This document shows, one piece after another, positions 30,481 through 39,728 of a stretch of 64,000 nucleotides of DNA (positions are counted from its first letter, which is position 1; each line of letters begins with the position of its first letter). A program made the position numbers and the translations under genes. The stretch covers positions 1 to 64,000 of the forward strand of contig CAZSFD010000010.1 of NCBI GenBank assembly GCA_964606085.1. The letters are read 5' to 3'. This DNA comes from CAIQJJ01 sp964606085. Its GTDB lineage: Bacteria > Chloroflexota > Anaerolineae > Anaerolineales > UBA4823. The notes under the pieces are model-generated. The model was not told the origin of the DNA, did not search any database, and was given only the letters and a program-made list of their open reading frames with translations.

Positions 30481-31941
30481 ATGCGCATCGAAGGACAAAG
30501 CAAACTCGGTTACTATCCCACCCCGGATAGCCAACTGCCCCTGATCGCTTCCTGGCTTTTACACCAGGGCAACACGAATCATCTAACACGACTACTCGAC
30601 CCCTGCGCCGGCAAAGGCGAAGCGCTGGCATTTCTGGCCCGCGGATTCGATGGCATACAAACTTATGGCATCGAACTCAGCTACAGCCGCGCCGAAGAAG
30701 CCGCTGCCCGCCTCAACCACGTCCTGGCGGCAGGCTTCGAGAACGCCGTCCTGGCCGATGGCACGTTCTCGTTCTGCCTGCTCAATCCGCCCTATGATGG
30801 TTCCACATCCACCGGCGGCGGGGAACGCCAGGAAGGGCGTTTCTTGCAGCAGACTACTCCGCTGCTCTGCGAAGCCGGTGTGTTGGTCTACATCATTCCC
30901 GAAACCCGCATAGACGAGAAAGTATCCCGCCACCTGGCGAGCTGGTACCACGATTTACGCTGCCTCCGCTTTACCGAAGATGAATACCAGGTCTTTCGCC
31001 AGGTGGTCATCTTCGGGCGCAAGAAAGCCTATCGCCAGCCCACCCAGGAAGTGGTCAACGAAATCCGCCATTGGGCGCAGGGCCAGGTGGTGATCGGTTA
31101 CGAAGACCGCATTATGCCACTGACCGACGACGAAATCTTGCTCGCCCGGCTCGAAAAAGCCGTGGGTAAACTTCCCGATGGCGTGCAGGTGGTCAACCGG
31201 GTCGTCTCGCTCACGTCCGGTCAGATGCTCTCGAAGGCCAACGCCAGCGAAGCAACCCTGGTGTGGGCGATGAAGGCCCGGGCGTGGTTGGAGAATCAGC
31301 CGTTAGTGGTCATCGAAAACGAAACTGACCGCCCGACCAAGAAAGTCCACATCCCCATCCTGGGACACCTGACAGCGCTCACGCCGGGCAACGGCGAATA
31401 CGCCATCCCGCCTTCACCGGTGGCAGGCCCCAAAGGCCAGGCGTTCCGCTTTCAACAAACTCCCATCAGCGAGGAAGACTACCTGCGCGCTGCCGAAAAA
31501 GCCGCCCAGGCGCTCGAAAAATCGCGCCAATGGGAAGCGCTGCGCCCCGAAACCGAAGCGCAGACGATCACCCCGGCCATCACACCCAAGCTCGGGCATG
31601 TCTCGATGCTGGTCACGGCAGGCTTGCTGGGGACGACGCTGGTGACCTACAACGGCCAGCCGATCCTGATCAAGGGCGGCACGGAGAAGTACACGGTCAA
31701 GGTGGATGATGGTGGCGACGAGGAAGAGATCGAGCACTACGACCCCGACAACCCGGAGCAAAAGAAAAGCCTGTTCCGCGTGCGTGTCGAAGAACGTTCC
31801 CGGCCCACGTTGTATACGCTAGATGCCCACGGTGACTTCACTTTCTCCAGCGATGCCAACTGGATCAGCGAGCGCCTGCGCACGCACGTCAGCGAACTGG
31901 CGCAGCGCGTTTTGGCCCGTAACGCCCCCGCTACGACATGA
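30481..31941 (+). CDS. DUF6094-like class I SAM-dependent methyltransferase
   Basis: 486 residues from ATG at 30481 (CGGAGGCTCCC upstream). Motif I DPCAGKGEAL lies at about 40-49 and the adenine-N6 type NPPY at about 102-106, preceded by YPTP near residue 12 as in phage and plasmid DNA methyltransferases. The C-terminal half (about 280-480) has no recognised domain and may bind DNA or the partner helicase. It overlaps the helicase gene by four bases (ATGA), so the two products are made together. It could modify the element's DNA to evade restriction or support its replication. Confidence 0.78.
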   Translation: MRIEGQSKLGYYPTPDSQLPLIASWLLHQGNTNHLTRLLDPCAGKGEALAFLARGFDGIQTYGIELSYSRAEEAAARLNHVLAAGFENAVLADGTFSFCLLNPPYDGSTSTGGGERQEGRFLQQTTPLLCEAGVLVYIIPETRIDEKVSRHLASWYHDLRCLRFTEDEYQVFRQVVIFGRKKAYRQPTQEVVNEIRHWAQGQVVIGYEDRIMPLTDDEILLARLEKAVGKLPDGVQVVNRVVSLTSGQMLSKANASEATLVWAMKARAWLENQPLVVIENETDRPTKKVHIPILGHLTALTPGNGEYAIPPSPVAGPKGQAFRFQQTPISEEDYLRAAEKAAQALEKSRQWEALRPETEAQTITPAITPKLGHVSMLVTAGLLGTTLVTYNGQPILIKGGTEKYTVKVDDGGDEEEIEHYDPDNPEQKKSLFRVRVEERSRPTLYTLDAHGDFTFSSDANWISERLRTHVSELAQRVLARNAPATT

Positions 31942-34562
31942 AACCGGAAGCCTGGGAATGGCAGGCGCTCGCTCCACTCTCGTTGGGCCGGGCACTCCCC
32001 GGTCGCAGCGAAACCGGCCTGACACCGATGCAGAAACATCTGTCCATCGCGATGGGCCGCCTGCTGCGCACCACCGGCTCCGGCCTGGCGTCCTACGAGA
32101 TGGGCGCCGGGAAGTCGAGCGTTGCTCTGGCCGTAGCCGAGTACCTGACGGTGCGGCTGGATCGTAACGGCTCGAACCGTTCCGCCTGGCCCATGCTGGT
32201 TGTCGGCCCTGGCATCGTCACCGGCGACCAGAACTGGCCGAAAGAAGTACGCGAAGTGGTGCCAGGCGCAAAAGCGAAAGTGATTGAGTGTGCGGCGCGG
32301 CCGTTGCCCAAACCGGCGAAGTTGAAGGACTGGCTGCCGAGTATCGGTGTGCCTATCGTCAACGAGAATGCCTGCGAAGGCAAATCGGCTCGTTGGTTGT
32401 TCGGCAACTTTGTCCAGGACGCTGCCCAGGCTGGCCACCCCCTGACTCAACAGGAACGTGCCGCCCTGTGGCAAAGCCTGCACGATGGCGAACGTCACCC
32501 GCCAGCCAAACGCCGCGGCGCAGAGCAGGTCAACTTGCTCGATGCCCGCATCGGCGGTCTGGCGTGGCTGGGACTGGATGTGCCGCGCGACAAGGAACAC
32601 GCCGCCGAAACGCAGCGCCGCTATAGCCTGGCGCAGTTCGTCGCCGACTACCAGAACGGCCTGCTGCCCAGGAAAAGCGCTGCCGTCCTATCCTACGAAA
32701 CCGCCAAGCTGGGTTCTGGCCGTGTCCCGGCCATGCGCACCAGAAAGCTCAAGCGCATCTGGCAGGAAAACGGCGAGTCAAGATCAGAGATCATCGAAGC
32801 CTGCACCTGCCCGACCTGCGGCGGGTTCGTTGCCGAAGCATACAACGAAGAAGGCAACGCCGTGGCCTGGGAGATCGTCACCCCGGCCAAAGCCGTTCAG
32901 TTCATTGGAGCAAAGCGCCGCTACTGCCAGAACCGCATCCCGAAATGGACATGGAATGCCGAAAGCGGTCAGCACGAGCTGGTCAACACCGATAGCGACG
33001 GCAACCCGCTGGTTTGTGGTGCACCGCTGTTCGAATACAGCGACCTGCGCCGTGAGGCCGCCGTGCGCTACATCCAGCGCAAAGCGAAAGGGTTCTTCCC
33101 CTACTTGGCTGTTGATGAGCTGCATGAGAGCGCCGCCAAGGGCACGGGCAACGGTTGGGCGCTGACAGTTCTCGCCAACTGCGCCCGCTACACCATCGGC
33201 CTGACCGGGACACTGTTTGGTGGCCACAGCACGAGTATCTTTTGGATCATGTTTCGTTTATCGTCGCTGGTGCGCCGCGACTTCGGCTTCCACGATGAAA
33301 ACGCCTGGGCCAAGAAATATGGCCTGCTGCGCTACACGTTCTATGTCACCCGCCCCGAAGATGTCCTCGAAGATGGCTCCTTTACCGGGGCCAAATTCCT
33401 GAACAGTGTAGACGAACGCCCCGGCATTCTGCCGACAATCATCAAGATGGGGTTGCCGAAAATCACCTTTGCCAGCCTGCAAGACATCGGCCTGCCGCTA
33501 CCACCGTATAACGAAGAAGTGGTCTGGCTCAAGCTGGACGACGAAATGGCCCGCCAATATGACTACGAAGCCGACGGAAGTCTACTCGGAAAACCGTATC
33601 CACCTGGTTCGCTCTATCACTGGGCCATCAAAGAGATCAAAGACGGTACACGCGGGGCGATCTCGGTCTGGCTGACGACGGCGCTCAACCGGGTCAACAG
33701 CATGTTCCGCGACGAAAATGTGCTCTTCAACCGGCGCATCTCCGGGCGCGGCAAGTATGCCCTGCGGCGGCTGGAACTGGTCAAGGCGCTCAAAGCCATT
33801 GATCCCAATCTGGTCTCGCCCAAAGACCGCTGGCTGGCGGCGCGCTGCCTGGCCGAACGCGACGAAGGGCGCAAGTCCATCGTCTTCATCCGGCAGACGG
33901 GCAAGCGTGACGTGCAGCCGCACATCGCCAAAATCCTACAAGAGAGCGGGCTGCGAGTGGGGGTGCTGTCGCCGTCCATCGAGCCGCGCCGCCGCATGGC
34001 CTGGCTGGAACGGCACGCCCCGCATCTGGATGTGTTGCTGACGAATGCCCGATTGGTCAAAGTTGGGTTGAATCTGCGCATGTTTAGCACCGAAATCTTC
34101 TACGAGATCGAATGGTCACTGGCTATCTTGTGGCAGGCGATGAGGAGAGTTTATCGGCCTGGTTCTCCGCTGCCGGTGCGGGTGTTGTTCCCCACCTACG
34201 AGAACACCCTTGAAGAGCGCGCCATCAACTTGCTGGGCCAGAAGATGAAAGCGGCCCAACTGTTCTATGGCGATGAGATTTCTTCATCGCTGTGCGACGA
34301 AGAAGATGGCGACTTTCTGAACGACCTGGTGCTATCGGTGTTGAAGGGAGAACAGATACAGCGGGCTACATCCATCTTCACTACGCAAAATGATATGACA
34401 GCGTCGCCCCTGGGATCGCCCACTGCCCTCAGCCCACAGATTACGCCCGTTCAAGCGCATACCTGGGTCGAGTGGATGGCGGCCAGGAACCTGGCCGCGC
34501 CGAACAAAGGTAAACCCCGCAAGCCCGCTCAGACGAATGGGCAGATCAGCCTGTGGGGATAG
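31938..34562 (+). CDS. SF2/SNF2-like helicase with inserted zinc cluster
   Basis: 874 residues. Walker A is EMGAGKSS (about 54-61), the DEAH-like box is VDELHE (about 389-394), and GLTGTLFGG follows as motif III. Between motifs I and II lie four or more Cys, including CTCPTCGG (about 291) and later CQNR and CGAPLF, a probable zinc-binding insert. The second RecA lobe has SIVFIRQTGKRDVQP, LLTNARLVKVGLNL and WQAMRRVYRPGS (motif VI). Such helicases with an upstream methyltransferase recur on integrative elements, and similar pairings also occur in defence systems. It is the largest gene of the element. Confidence 0.82.
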   Translation: MKPEAWEWQALAPLSLGRALPGRSETGLTPMQKHLSIAMGRLLRTTGSGLASYEMGAGKSSVALAVAEYLTVRLDRNGSNRSAWPMLVVGPGIVTGDQNWPKEVREVVPGAKAKVIECAARPLPKPAKLKDWLPSIGVPIVNENACEGKSARWLFGNFVQDAAQAGHPLTQQERAALWQSLHDGERHPPAKRRGAEQVNLLDARIGGLAWLGLDVPRDKEHAAETQRRYSLAQFVADYQNGLLPRKSAAVLSYETAKLGSGRVPAMRTRKLKRIWQENGESRSEIIEACTCPTCGGFVAEAYNEEGNAVAWEIVTPAKAVQFIGAKRRYCQNRIPKWTWNAESGQHELVNTDSDGNPLVCGAPLFEYSDLRREAAVRYIQRKAKGFFPYLAVDELHESAAKGTGNGWALTVLANCARYTIGLTGTLFGGHSTSIFWIMFRLSSLVRRDFGFHDENAWAKKYGLLRYTFYVTRPEDVLEDGSFTGAKFLNSVDERPGILPTIIKMGLPKITFASLQDIGLPLPPYNEEVVWLKLDDEMARQYDYEADGSLLGKPYPPGSLYHWAIKEIKDGTRGAISVWLTTALNRVNSMFRDENVLFNRRISGRGKYALRRLELVKALKAIDPNLVSPKDRWLAARCLAERDEGRKSIVFIRQTGKRDVQPHIAKILQESGLRVGVLSPSIEPRRRMAWLERHAPHLDVLLTNARLVKVGLNLRMFSTEIFYEIEWSLAILWQAMRRVYRPGSPLPVRVLFPTYENTLEERAINLLGQKMKAAQLFYGDEISSSLCDEEDGDFLNDLVLSVLKGEQIQRATSIFTTQNDMTASPLGSPTALSPQITPVQAHTWVEWMAARNLAAPNKGKPRKPAQTNGQISLWG

Positions 34563-34603
34563 ATATAAACAATCCACTTCAATTGGATTGAACAACCTAA
34601 AAT

Positions 34604-34655
34604 CGGGTGTCGTTTCGATAGGGTGCGATGAAGTACCCAATCGGAACGACACCCA
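34604..34655. repeat. Inverted repeat between helicase and HTH genes
   Basis: GGGTGTCGTTTCGAT near 34605 and ATCGGAACGACACCC near 34640 form a 14-15-bp stem with one mismatch. It lies about 70 bp upstream of the HTH gene and could terminate the helicase message or bind the HTH protein. Confidence 0.6.
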
Positions 34656-34721
34656 CAAAATGCCCTTGCTTTTTCTTGTGGCAATTTTTCGCGGAAACGC
34701 GAGCATACCGAAAGTTTTCCT

Positions 34722-35135
34722 ATGAAATTACCCCATTCTGTTATTGTCAAATCCCCTGGTTTATTACCCATGTTATACACGGCGCGTGAATTATCCGATG
34801 CACTCGGCATTCCTGAACGAACATTGCGCGATTGGCTTGATGGCGGCGCTCCACACCAACGAGACAGTCGCAAGCATATCTGGATCAATGGTAAGGCATT
34901 CAGTCAGTGGGTGGATGCGCAGCGCAAGCCCAAACGTGAACGCCGCTTATCAGATACTGAAGCCTATTGTTTACGCTGTAATGTCGTGATCACGGTGCTG
35001 GGGCCTGAGCGAACGGCCTTCAAAGGTAAATTGGTGCATATCAAAGGCACTTGCCCGCATTGTGGCAACAAAATCAATCGAGGAGCACGAGATGGAACAA
35101 TTAGTCAACAGAACCAACTATCTTTGGGTGAATGA
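34722..35135 (+). CDS. HTH and zinc-ribbon protein, possible excisionase-like factor
   Basis: 137 residues. A MerR/excisionase-type helix-turn-helix, YTARELSDALGIPERTLRDW (about 19-38), is followed by RKHIWINGKAFSQWVDA, the wing typical of HTH_17 proteins. The C-terminal half has AYCLRCNVVIT and GTCPHCGNKI, a zinc ribbon. It overlaps the downstream tyrosine recombinase by 44 bases, suggesting joint control. Excisionases of integrative elements have the same HTH type, which makes a role in recombination directionality or repression of the integrase plausible. Confidence 0.65.
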   Translation: MKLPHSVIVKSPGLLPMLYTARELSDALGIPERTLRDWLDGGAPHQRDSRKHIWINGKAFSQWVDAQRKPKRERRLSDTEAYCLRCNVVITVLGPERTAFKGKLVHIKGTCPHCGNKINRGARDGTISQQNQLSLGE

Positions 35136-36198
35136 ATTTCTTCTTTTTCTGCGCGAGGTCAAACAGGTTTCCCCAGCATCAGCGGAACGTTATCGTTTTT
35201 ACCTGCGCCACCTGTTGCTGTGGGCAATGGATACCCCGCTCAACAAAGTTAGCGCCCTACGTCCAACCTTCCCCGTTTATGTCGGCGCGTTAGTCTCTCC
35301 GCAAGGTGAGCGGTTGGCGGCTACCAGCCAGAAGAAGATTATCGAGGTTTCGCGCCAGTTTTTTGAATGGGCCAAACTGAATTACGTCAGCGAGTTTCGC
35401 GGCTTGCCAGCAACATGGATCGAACTTCTGCGACCGGCGCAAGCACAGCAAATGAATGTTTACGAAGATCACGTTTTCGTAACGCCGGATGAAGTGAAGG
35501 CGCTGGTTGCCACGCCCCGGGCCGATGGCGATCTGGCCCACTGGCGAGATTGCGCTGCGGCAGCTCGTTTGCTTTTGAGCGGTGAACGGGCCAGCGCATT
35601 TGTCACATCACCGATTGGCGCAGTCAACTTCCGAGAATCCTGGGTGCACCAGTGGCCCGAATTGGGTGTGAAAACCAAGAACGCCAAAAAGGCCACCACC
35701 TTTTTACTGCCCATTGCTGAACTAATCGAGATCGCCCAATCGTGGGATGATTTTGTCCGGGCGAACCTGCCACCCGATAGGCCCTGGTACGCCCCCATTG
35801 AAAACCATTGGGGCGAACAAACATTATCGCTGGCGCAGCCAGGCAAAAATCGCAACCAGGCACTAGATCGTCGGTTGGGCGTTCTCTTTCGGCGTGCAGG
35901 GCTGCCCTACAAATCAGCACACAAGTTTCGGCACGGCCATGCCGTTTATGGTCTACTCCATGCTCGCACGATGGCCGATTACAAAGCCGTCTCGATGAAC
36001 CTGATGCACGCTGATGTCAAAATCACCGATCAGATTTACGCACCATTGTTGGAAAACGAAGTCCAACAGCGAATTGCTGGGCTATCGAACCAACCGATAG
36101 CCCAGCCAGCTTCTGATTTACATGAATTATTCAGCCGCATGTCCAAGACGGAGTTAACCGTTGCCATTCAGACTGCTGCCGAATACATCGCACGTTGA
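35092..36198 (+). CDS. Tyrosine recombinase of the mobile element (copy 1)
   Basis: 368 residues from ATG at 35092 (GAGGAGCACGAG upstream), inside the 3' end of the HTH gene. An N-terminal SAM-like core-binding domain (YLWVNEFLLFLREVKQVSPA) precedes the catalytic part: LLLSGERASAF supplies the first Arg, HKFRHGHAVYG the HxxR box and DQIYAPL the Tyr. It is a divergent member and reads as intact. It abuts tail-to-tail with a second recombinase, no base separating the stops. Confidence 0.8.
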   Translation: MEQLVNRTNYLWVNEFLLFLREVKQVSPASAERYRFYLRHLLLWAMDTPLNKVSALRPTFPVYVGALVSPQGERLAATSQKKIIEVSRQFFEWAKLNYVSEFRGLPATWIELLRPAQAQQMNVYEDHVFVTPDEVKALVATPRADGDLAHWRDCAAAARLLLSGERASAFVTSPIGAVNFRESWVHQWPELGVKTKNAKKATTFLLPIAELIEIAQSWDDFVRANLPPDRPWYAPIENHWGEQTLSLAQPGKNRNQALDRRLGVLFRRAGLPYKSAHKFRHGHAVYGLLHARTMADYKAVSMNLMHADVKITDQIYAPLLENEVQQRIAGLSNQPIAQPASDLHELFSRMSKTELTVAIQTAAEYIAR

Positions 36199-37194
36199 TT
36201 ACAGCCGCCAGTTATCTGCCGGGCTGGCCTTGCGGTGGGCCTGCTGCACATCCACTTCGGCGATGCGGGCGTAGTGGCGCACCATATCCAGAGACGCGTG
36301 GCCGAGAAGCGCTTGCAGGGTGAACACATCCCCGCCAGCGCGCAGGTAGGCGATGGCAAAGGTGTGGCGGAATTTGTGCGGATACGCATTCTTGACCCCG
36401 GCACGATCCGCCACAGCTTTGATCACCTGCCGCAAGGTATCGGGCGTGAAAGCCCGATCTTCCTGGGAGAGAAATATCGGGTCGTCCGGGGTGAGATCGC
36501 CCTCGCGGTCAGCCAGGTAACGCCAAATCACCCGCCGGGCCGCTTTCCCCAGGAAAACCGTGCGCCCTTTTCCGCCTTTTGCGCCGCCAGTCACGCCATG
36601 TTTGACTTCGACGCGCCCGGTTTTGCTGTCAATATCGCCGATGCGCAGCTTGCACAATTCTCCCGCTCGCAGGCCGGTATCTACCAAAACCATGATGAGC
36701 GCCTGGTCGCGTTTGGCGTGGGGCAGGCGCATGGTGAAACTTTTGCGGTTGCCTGGCCGCGCTTCACGAGAATAGGTGCAGGCTTTGAGCATCGCCTGGA
36801 CCTCATCTTGGGTAAAGGGTTCGATAGGGGGCTTTTTGTACCTGGGCGATGGCACATCTTTCATCGGGTTAGCGATGTGCAACTCTTTGGATGCCCACGT
36901 GTAGAACGACGAAAGCCCAACCCAGATATTGCGCAGCGTTTTTGGGGAAAGGGAATGGGTTTTGCCATTGAACCGCTTCGGCGTGTAATCGGTGCGCAGC
37001 CAGCTCAGGTAAGCGATGATTTCCTGGCTGGTGATCGCTGCCACATCCTTATCCCCCTGGTATGCCAGCCATTGTTGTAGGATGTACTCGTGCGAAGCGA
37101 TGGTACGGTCGGACAAACCTTCCGCCGTTTTGAAGTGGATGAAGCCTGGAATGGCTTTACTCAAAAGTAGCAAGCCCGACGATGGGTGGTTCAT
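36199..37194 (-). CDS. Tyrosine recombinase/integrase adjacent to tRNA-fMet (copy 2)
   Basis: 331 residues, XerC/D-like and complete: N-terminal core-binding domain (YILQQWLAYQGDKDVAAIT), then VDTGLRAGELCKLRIGDID with the first Arg, HKFRHTFAIAYLRAGGD with HxxR, LLGHASLDMVRHYA with the final His and the nucleophile Tyr. Its start lies 113 bp from the 3' end of the tRNA gene, the usual position of the integrase relative to attL of a tRNA-targeting element. Short inverted repeats overlap its start region. It is the most likely enzyme for integration at this tRNA. Confidence 0.88.
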   Translation of the reverse strand: MNHPSSGLLLLSKAIPGFIHFKTAEGLSDRTIASHEYILQQWLAYQGDKDVAAITSQEIIAYLSWLRTDYTPKRFNGKTHSLSPKTLRNIWVGLSSFYTWASKELHIANPMKDVPSPRYKKPPIEPFTQDEVQAMLKACTYSREARPGNRKSFTMRLPHAKRDQALIMVLVDTGLRAGELCKLRIGDIDSKTGRVEVKHGVTGGAKGGKGRTVFLGKAARRVIWRYLADREGDLTPDDPIFLSQEDRAFTPDTLRQVIKAVADRAGVKNAYPHKFRHTFAIAYLRAGGDVFTLQALLGHASLDMVRHYARIAEVDVQQAHRKASPADNWRL

Positions 37195-37241
37195 GAGATT
37201 TACCTCCGTTGAAAAGGGTTTGGCAATCTCTCATCGTCGGG
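37175..37241. promoter_or_regulatory. Inverted repeat around the integrase start, possible arm or operator sites
   Basis: CCCGACGATG at 37175-37184 and CATCGTCGGG at 37232-37241 are perfect 10-bp inverted copies flanking the integrase start codon. They could be integrase arm-binding sites or an autoregulatory operator. Confidence 0.45.
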
Positions 37242-37249
37242 TTAAGCAG

Positions 37250-37278
37250 AAAACCATAGCCTTACGAGCTATGGTTTT
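37250..37278. terminator. Bidirectional hairpin between integrase and tRNA
   Basis: AAAACCATAGC (37250-37260) pairs with GCTATGGTTTT (37268-37278), 11 bp with A/T ends on both sides, as in bidirectional intrinsic terminators. It lies 28 bp after the tRNA 3' end and probably ends the tRNA transcript. Confidence 0.6.
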
Positions 37279-37306
37279 CGAGTTCGGCGCTGCCGACCTT
37301 CAAGAG

Positions 37307-37378
37307 TAGCGGGGAGTGGATTCGAACCACTGACCTTTGGGTTATGAGCCCAACGAGCTGCCACTGCTCCACCCCGCA
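37307..37378 (-). tRNA. tRNA-fMet (CAT), initiator
   Basis: On the minus strand a 72-nt cloverleaf: acceptor GCGGGG/CCCCGC for positions 2-7 and 66-71, D arm GAGC/GCTC, anticodon stem TTGGG/CCCAA with loop CTCATAA, T arm AGTGG/CCACT with loop TTCGAAT, discriminator A. Three G:C pairs at the base of the anticodon stem and an unpaired 1-72 position (T·T as read) mark the initiator. CCA is not encoded. Its 3' end faces the integrase and marks the chromosomal edge of the mobile element. Confidence 0.92.
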
Positions 37379-37398
37379 ATGGGTTATCGAGCGGGCGG

Positions 37399-37427
37399 AT
37401 TATAGCACGCCGATCAGGCACCGTCAA
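37399..37427 (-). promoter_or_regulatory. Sigma70-type promoter for tRNA-fMet
   Basis: On the minus strand TTGACG (37427-37422), a 17-base spacer and TATAAT (37404-37399), about 20 bp upstream of the tRNA 5' end. It is close to consensus, as expected for a stable RNA gene. Confidence 0.85.
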
Positions 37428-37548
37428 GCAGCGGTTCTTTAGAATTTTCTCACTTTGGGCGTGTAAGCGTAGGAACGGGAATGGTATAACGGTCCGCTTT
37501 GCGCTACATGGCAAACGTTTTCAGCAGACACTTACTTAATCCGCGTTC

Positions 37549-39699
37549 CTAACCTTTTGCCCAGGCCAATGCGATACGCCCGCGCTCAACTTCCACGCGC
37601 TGAATCTCGACTTCGATAATATCGCCCACCTGCAAGGCCGTGCCTTGTGGCATTTGTGTGCGGTGCAGCAAGCCATCCTGCTTGACGCCAATGTCTACGA
37701 ATGCGCCAAAATCTACCACGTTGCGCACGGTGCCTTTCAGCCTCATGCCGGGGGTCAGGTCTTCCATTTTGAGTACGTCGGAGCGCAGGATGGGGGCAGG
37801 GGTATCGGTACGGGGGTCGCGGCCGGGGCGGACGAGTTGCTCGAAGATGTCGGTGAGGGTGGGGACGCCGCAGCCCAGTTCGGCGGCGAGTTGGGCGATG
37901 GATTGCTGCTTGAGCAGGGCGTCGAGGGCGGGTTTGCGTTCGGCAGGCGGGGTGCGCGGTGTCAGGCCAGCCTTTTTCAGCACAGCTTCGGCTACGCTGT
38001 AACTTTCAGGGTGAATGGCGCTGGCATCAAGCGGATTCTTGCCTGCGCGGATCCGCAAAAACCCGGCCGACTGCTCGAACGCCTTCGGCCCCAGCCCGGC
38101 CACTTTCTTGATGGCCACGCGACTGTCGAACGGGCCGTTCGCCTCACGGTGGGTGACAATTTTTTCGGCCAGCTTGGGGCCGATGCCCGCTACGTGCGTC
38201 AGCAGCGCCGGGCTGGCCGTGTTGACATCCACCCCCACGGCATTGACGACGCTCTCTACCACACCATCCAGGCTGGCGGTGAGCTGCTTCTGATCCACAT
38301 CGTGCTGATACATGCCCACGCCGATGGACTTGGGATCAATTTTGACCAGTTCGGCCAGCGGGTCTTGCGCCCGGCGGGCGATGGAGACGGCGCCGCGGAT
38401 CGAAACGTCGAGATCGGGCAGTTCGGCGCGGGCGAGTGGGCTAGCCGAATACACACTGGCCCCCGCCTCGTTTACGATCAAATAACGAATTTCGCTTTTC
38501 AAATTACGAATAACTTCTGTTCGAAGCAATTCCGCCACCATTTGTTCGGTTTCGCGGGAGGCAGTGCCGTTGCCGATGGTGATCAGGCTGACTTTGTGTT
38601 TGATCACCAGGGCAGCCAGGATTTTGAGAGCGCGCTCTTTTTCGCGCTGCGGCTCGTGGGGGTAGATGGTGGCGGTGTCGAGCAGTTTGCCGGTGGGGTC
38701 TACCACGGCCAATTTGCAGCCGGTGCGGAAGCCGGGGTCGAGGCCGAGGACGGTGTGACCGGCCAGCGGCGGCTGGCCGAGCAGGGCGCGCAAGTTGCTG
38801 GCGAAAACGTTGATGGCGTGGGTATCGGCTTTTTCGCCCAATTCGCGGCGCACGTCGCGCTCGATGGTGGGCAGCAGCAGACGTTCGGCGGCGTCGGTGA
38901 TGGTGGCTTCCATCTGGGCCGCCAGTGGCGAGAGGCGGTTGGGGCGAAAGATGCTCTCGATGGCGTTGCGCCAGTCGCGTTCGGCCACTTCCACCTTCAC
39001 CCGCAGCACCTTTTCAGCTTCGCCGCGGTTGATGGCGAGGGCCTGATGCGGGCGCAGCCGGTCAACGCCGCATTCAAATTCGTAATAGGTTTCGTAAACG
39101 GATTTTTCATCTACCGCATCGGCGATCTTTTCAACCTTGATCTTGCCCCACTTCAGCGCTTTTTCACGCGTCTGGCGGCGCACTTCGGCGTGATCGCTGA
39201 TGGCTTCGGCCACGATGTCGCGCGCCCCGGCCCAGGCGTCTTCGAGCGTGGGAACCTGGTCGTTCAGGAAGGGTTTGGCGATCTGGTCGAGCGGGGTTTT
39301 GGTTTGCGGCTGCTGCAAAATCCAGTCGGCCAGGCCCTGCAGCCCGCGCTCTTTGGCAATGATGGCGCGCGTGCGGCGCCTGGGCTTGTAGGGGGCGTAG
39401 AGGTCTTCCAGGGCGGTCAGCGTGGCGGCGGCCTCGAATTGGGCCTTGAGCGCGGGGGTGAGTTTGCCCTGCTCTGCCACCGATTTTAGAATGGCGGCGC
39501 GGCGCTCGTCGAGGGCGCGCAGTTTTTCGAGCGTTTCGGCAATCTGGCGGATTTGTTCTTCATCCAGCCCGCCGGTGATTTCTTTGCGGTAGCGGGCGAT
39601 GAAGGGCAGGGTGTTGTCAGCATCGAGCAGTTCGATGGTGGCTGTCACTTGCGCCAGCCGGATGTTGTGTTGGGAGGCGATTTGTTGTGCGTGAGTCAT
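37549..39699 (-). CDS. tex: Tex family RNA-binding S1 transcription accessory protein
   Basis: 716 residues from ATG at 39699. The order matches Tex: N-terminal helical part (IASQHNIRLAQVTATIELLD, FIARYRKEITGGLDEEQIRQ), a YqgF/RNase H-like domain (LGLDPGFRTGCKLAVVD), a helix-hairpin-helix region (VGVDVNTASPALLTHVAGIG) and a C-terminal S1 domain (LKGTVRNVVDFGAFVDIGV). Tex is a cytoplasmic RNA/DNA-binding protein linked to transcription and RNA degradation. It is the first chromosomal gene beyond the tRNA. A large antisense frame within it is spurious. Confidence 0.93.
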   Translation of the reverse strand: MTHAQQIASQHNIRLAQVTATIELLDADNTLPFIARYRKEITGGLDEEQIRQIAETLEKLRALDERRAAILKSVAEQGKLTPALKAQFEAAATLTALEDLYAPYKPRRRTRAIIAKERGLQGLADWILQQPQTKTPLDQIAKPFLNDQVPTLEDAWAGARDIVAEAISDHAEVRRQTREKALKWGKIKVEKIADAVDEKSVYETYYEFECGVDRLRPHQALAINRGEAEKVLRVKVEVAERDWRNAIESIFRPNRLSPLAAQMEATITDAAERLLLPTIERDVRRELGEKADTHAINVFASNLRALLGQPPLAGHTVLGLDPGFRTGCKLAVVDPTGKLLDTATIYPHEPQREKERALKILAALVIKHKVSLITIGNGTASRETEQMVAELLRTEVIRNLKSEIRYLIVNEAGASVYSASPLARAELPDLDVSIRGAVSIARRAQDPLAELVKIDPKSIGVGMYQHDVDQKQLTASLDGVVESVVNAVGVDVNTASPALLTHVAGIGPKLAEKIVTHREANGPFDSRVAIKKVAGLGPKAFEQSAGFLRIRAGKNPLDASAIHPESYSVAEAVLKKAGLTPRTPPAERKPALDALLKQQSIAQLAAELGCGVPTLTDIFEQLVRPGRDPRTDTPAPILRSDVLKMEDLTPGMRLKGTVRNVVDFGAFVDIGVKQDGLLHRTQMPQGTALQVGDIIEVEIQRVEVERGRIALAWAKG

Positions 39700-39728
39700 A
39701 GTGGAATTATAGCCGGAAACCATTCTCA

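Noticed and set aside
37645..39489. 614-codon open frame antisense to tex
   Set aside because: It is the shadow of the G+C-rich tex gene, whose sense frame matches a known family throughout.
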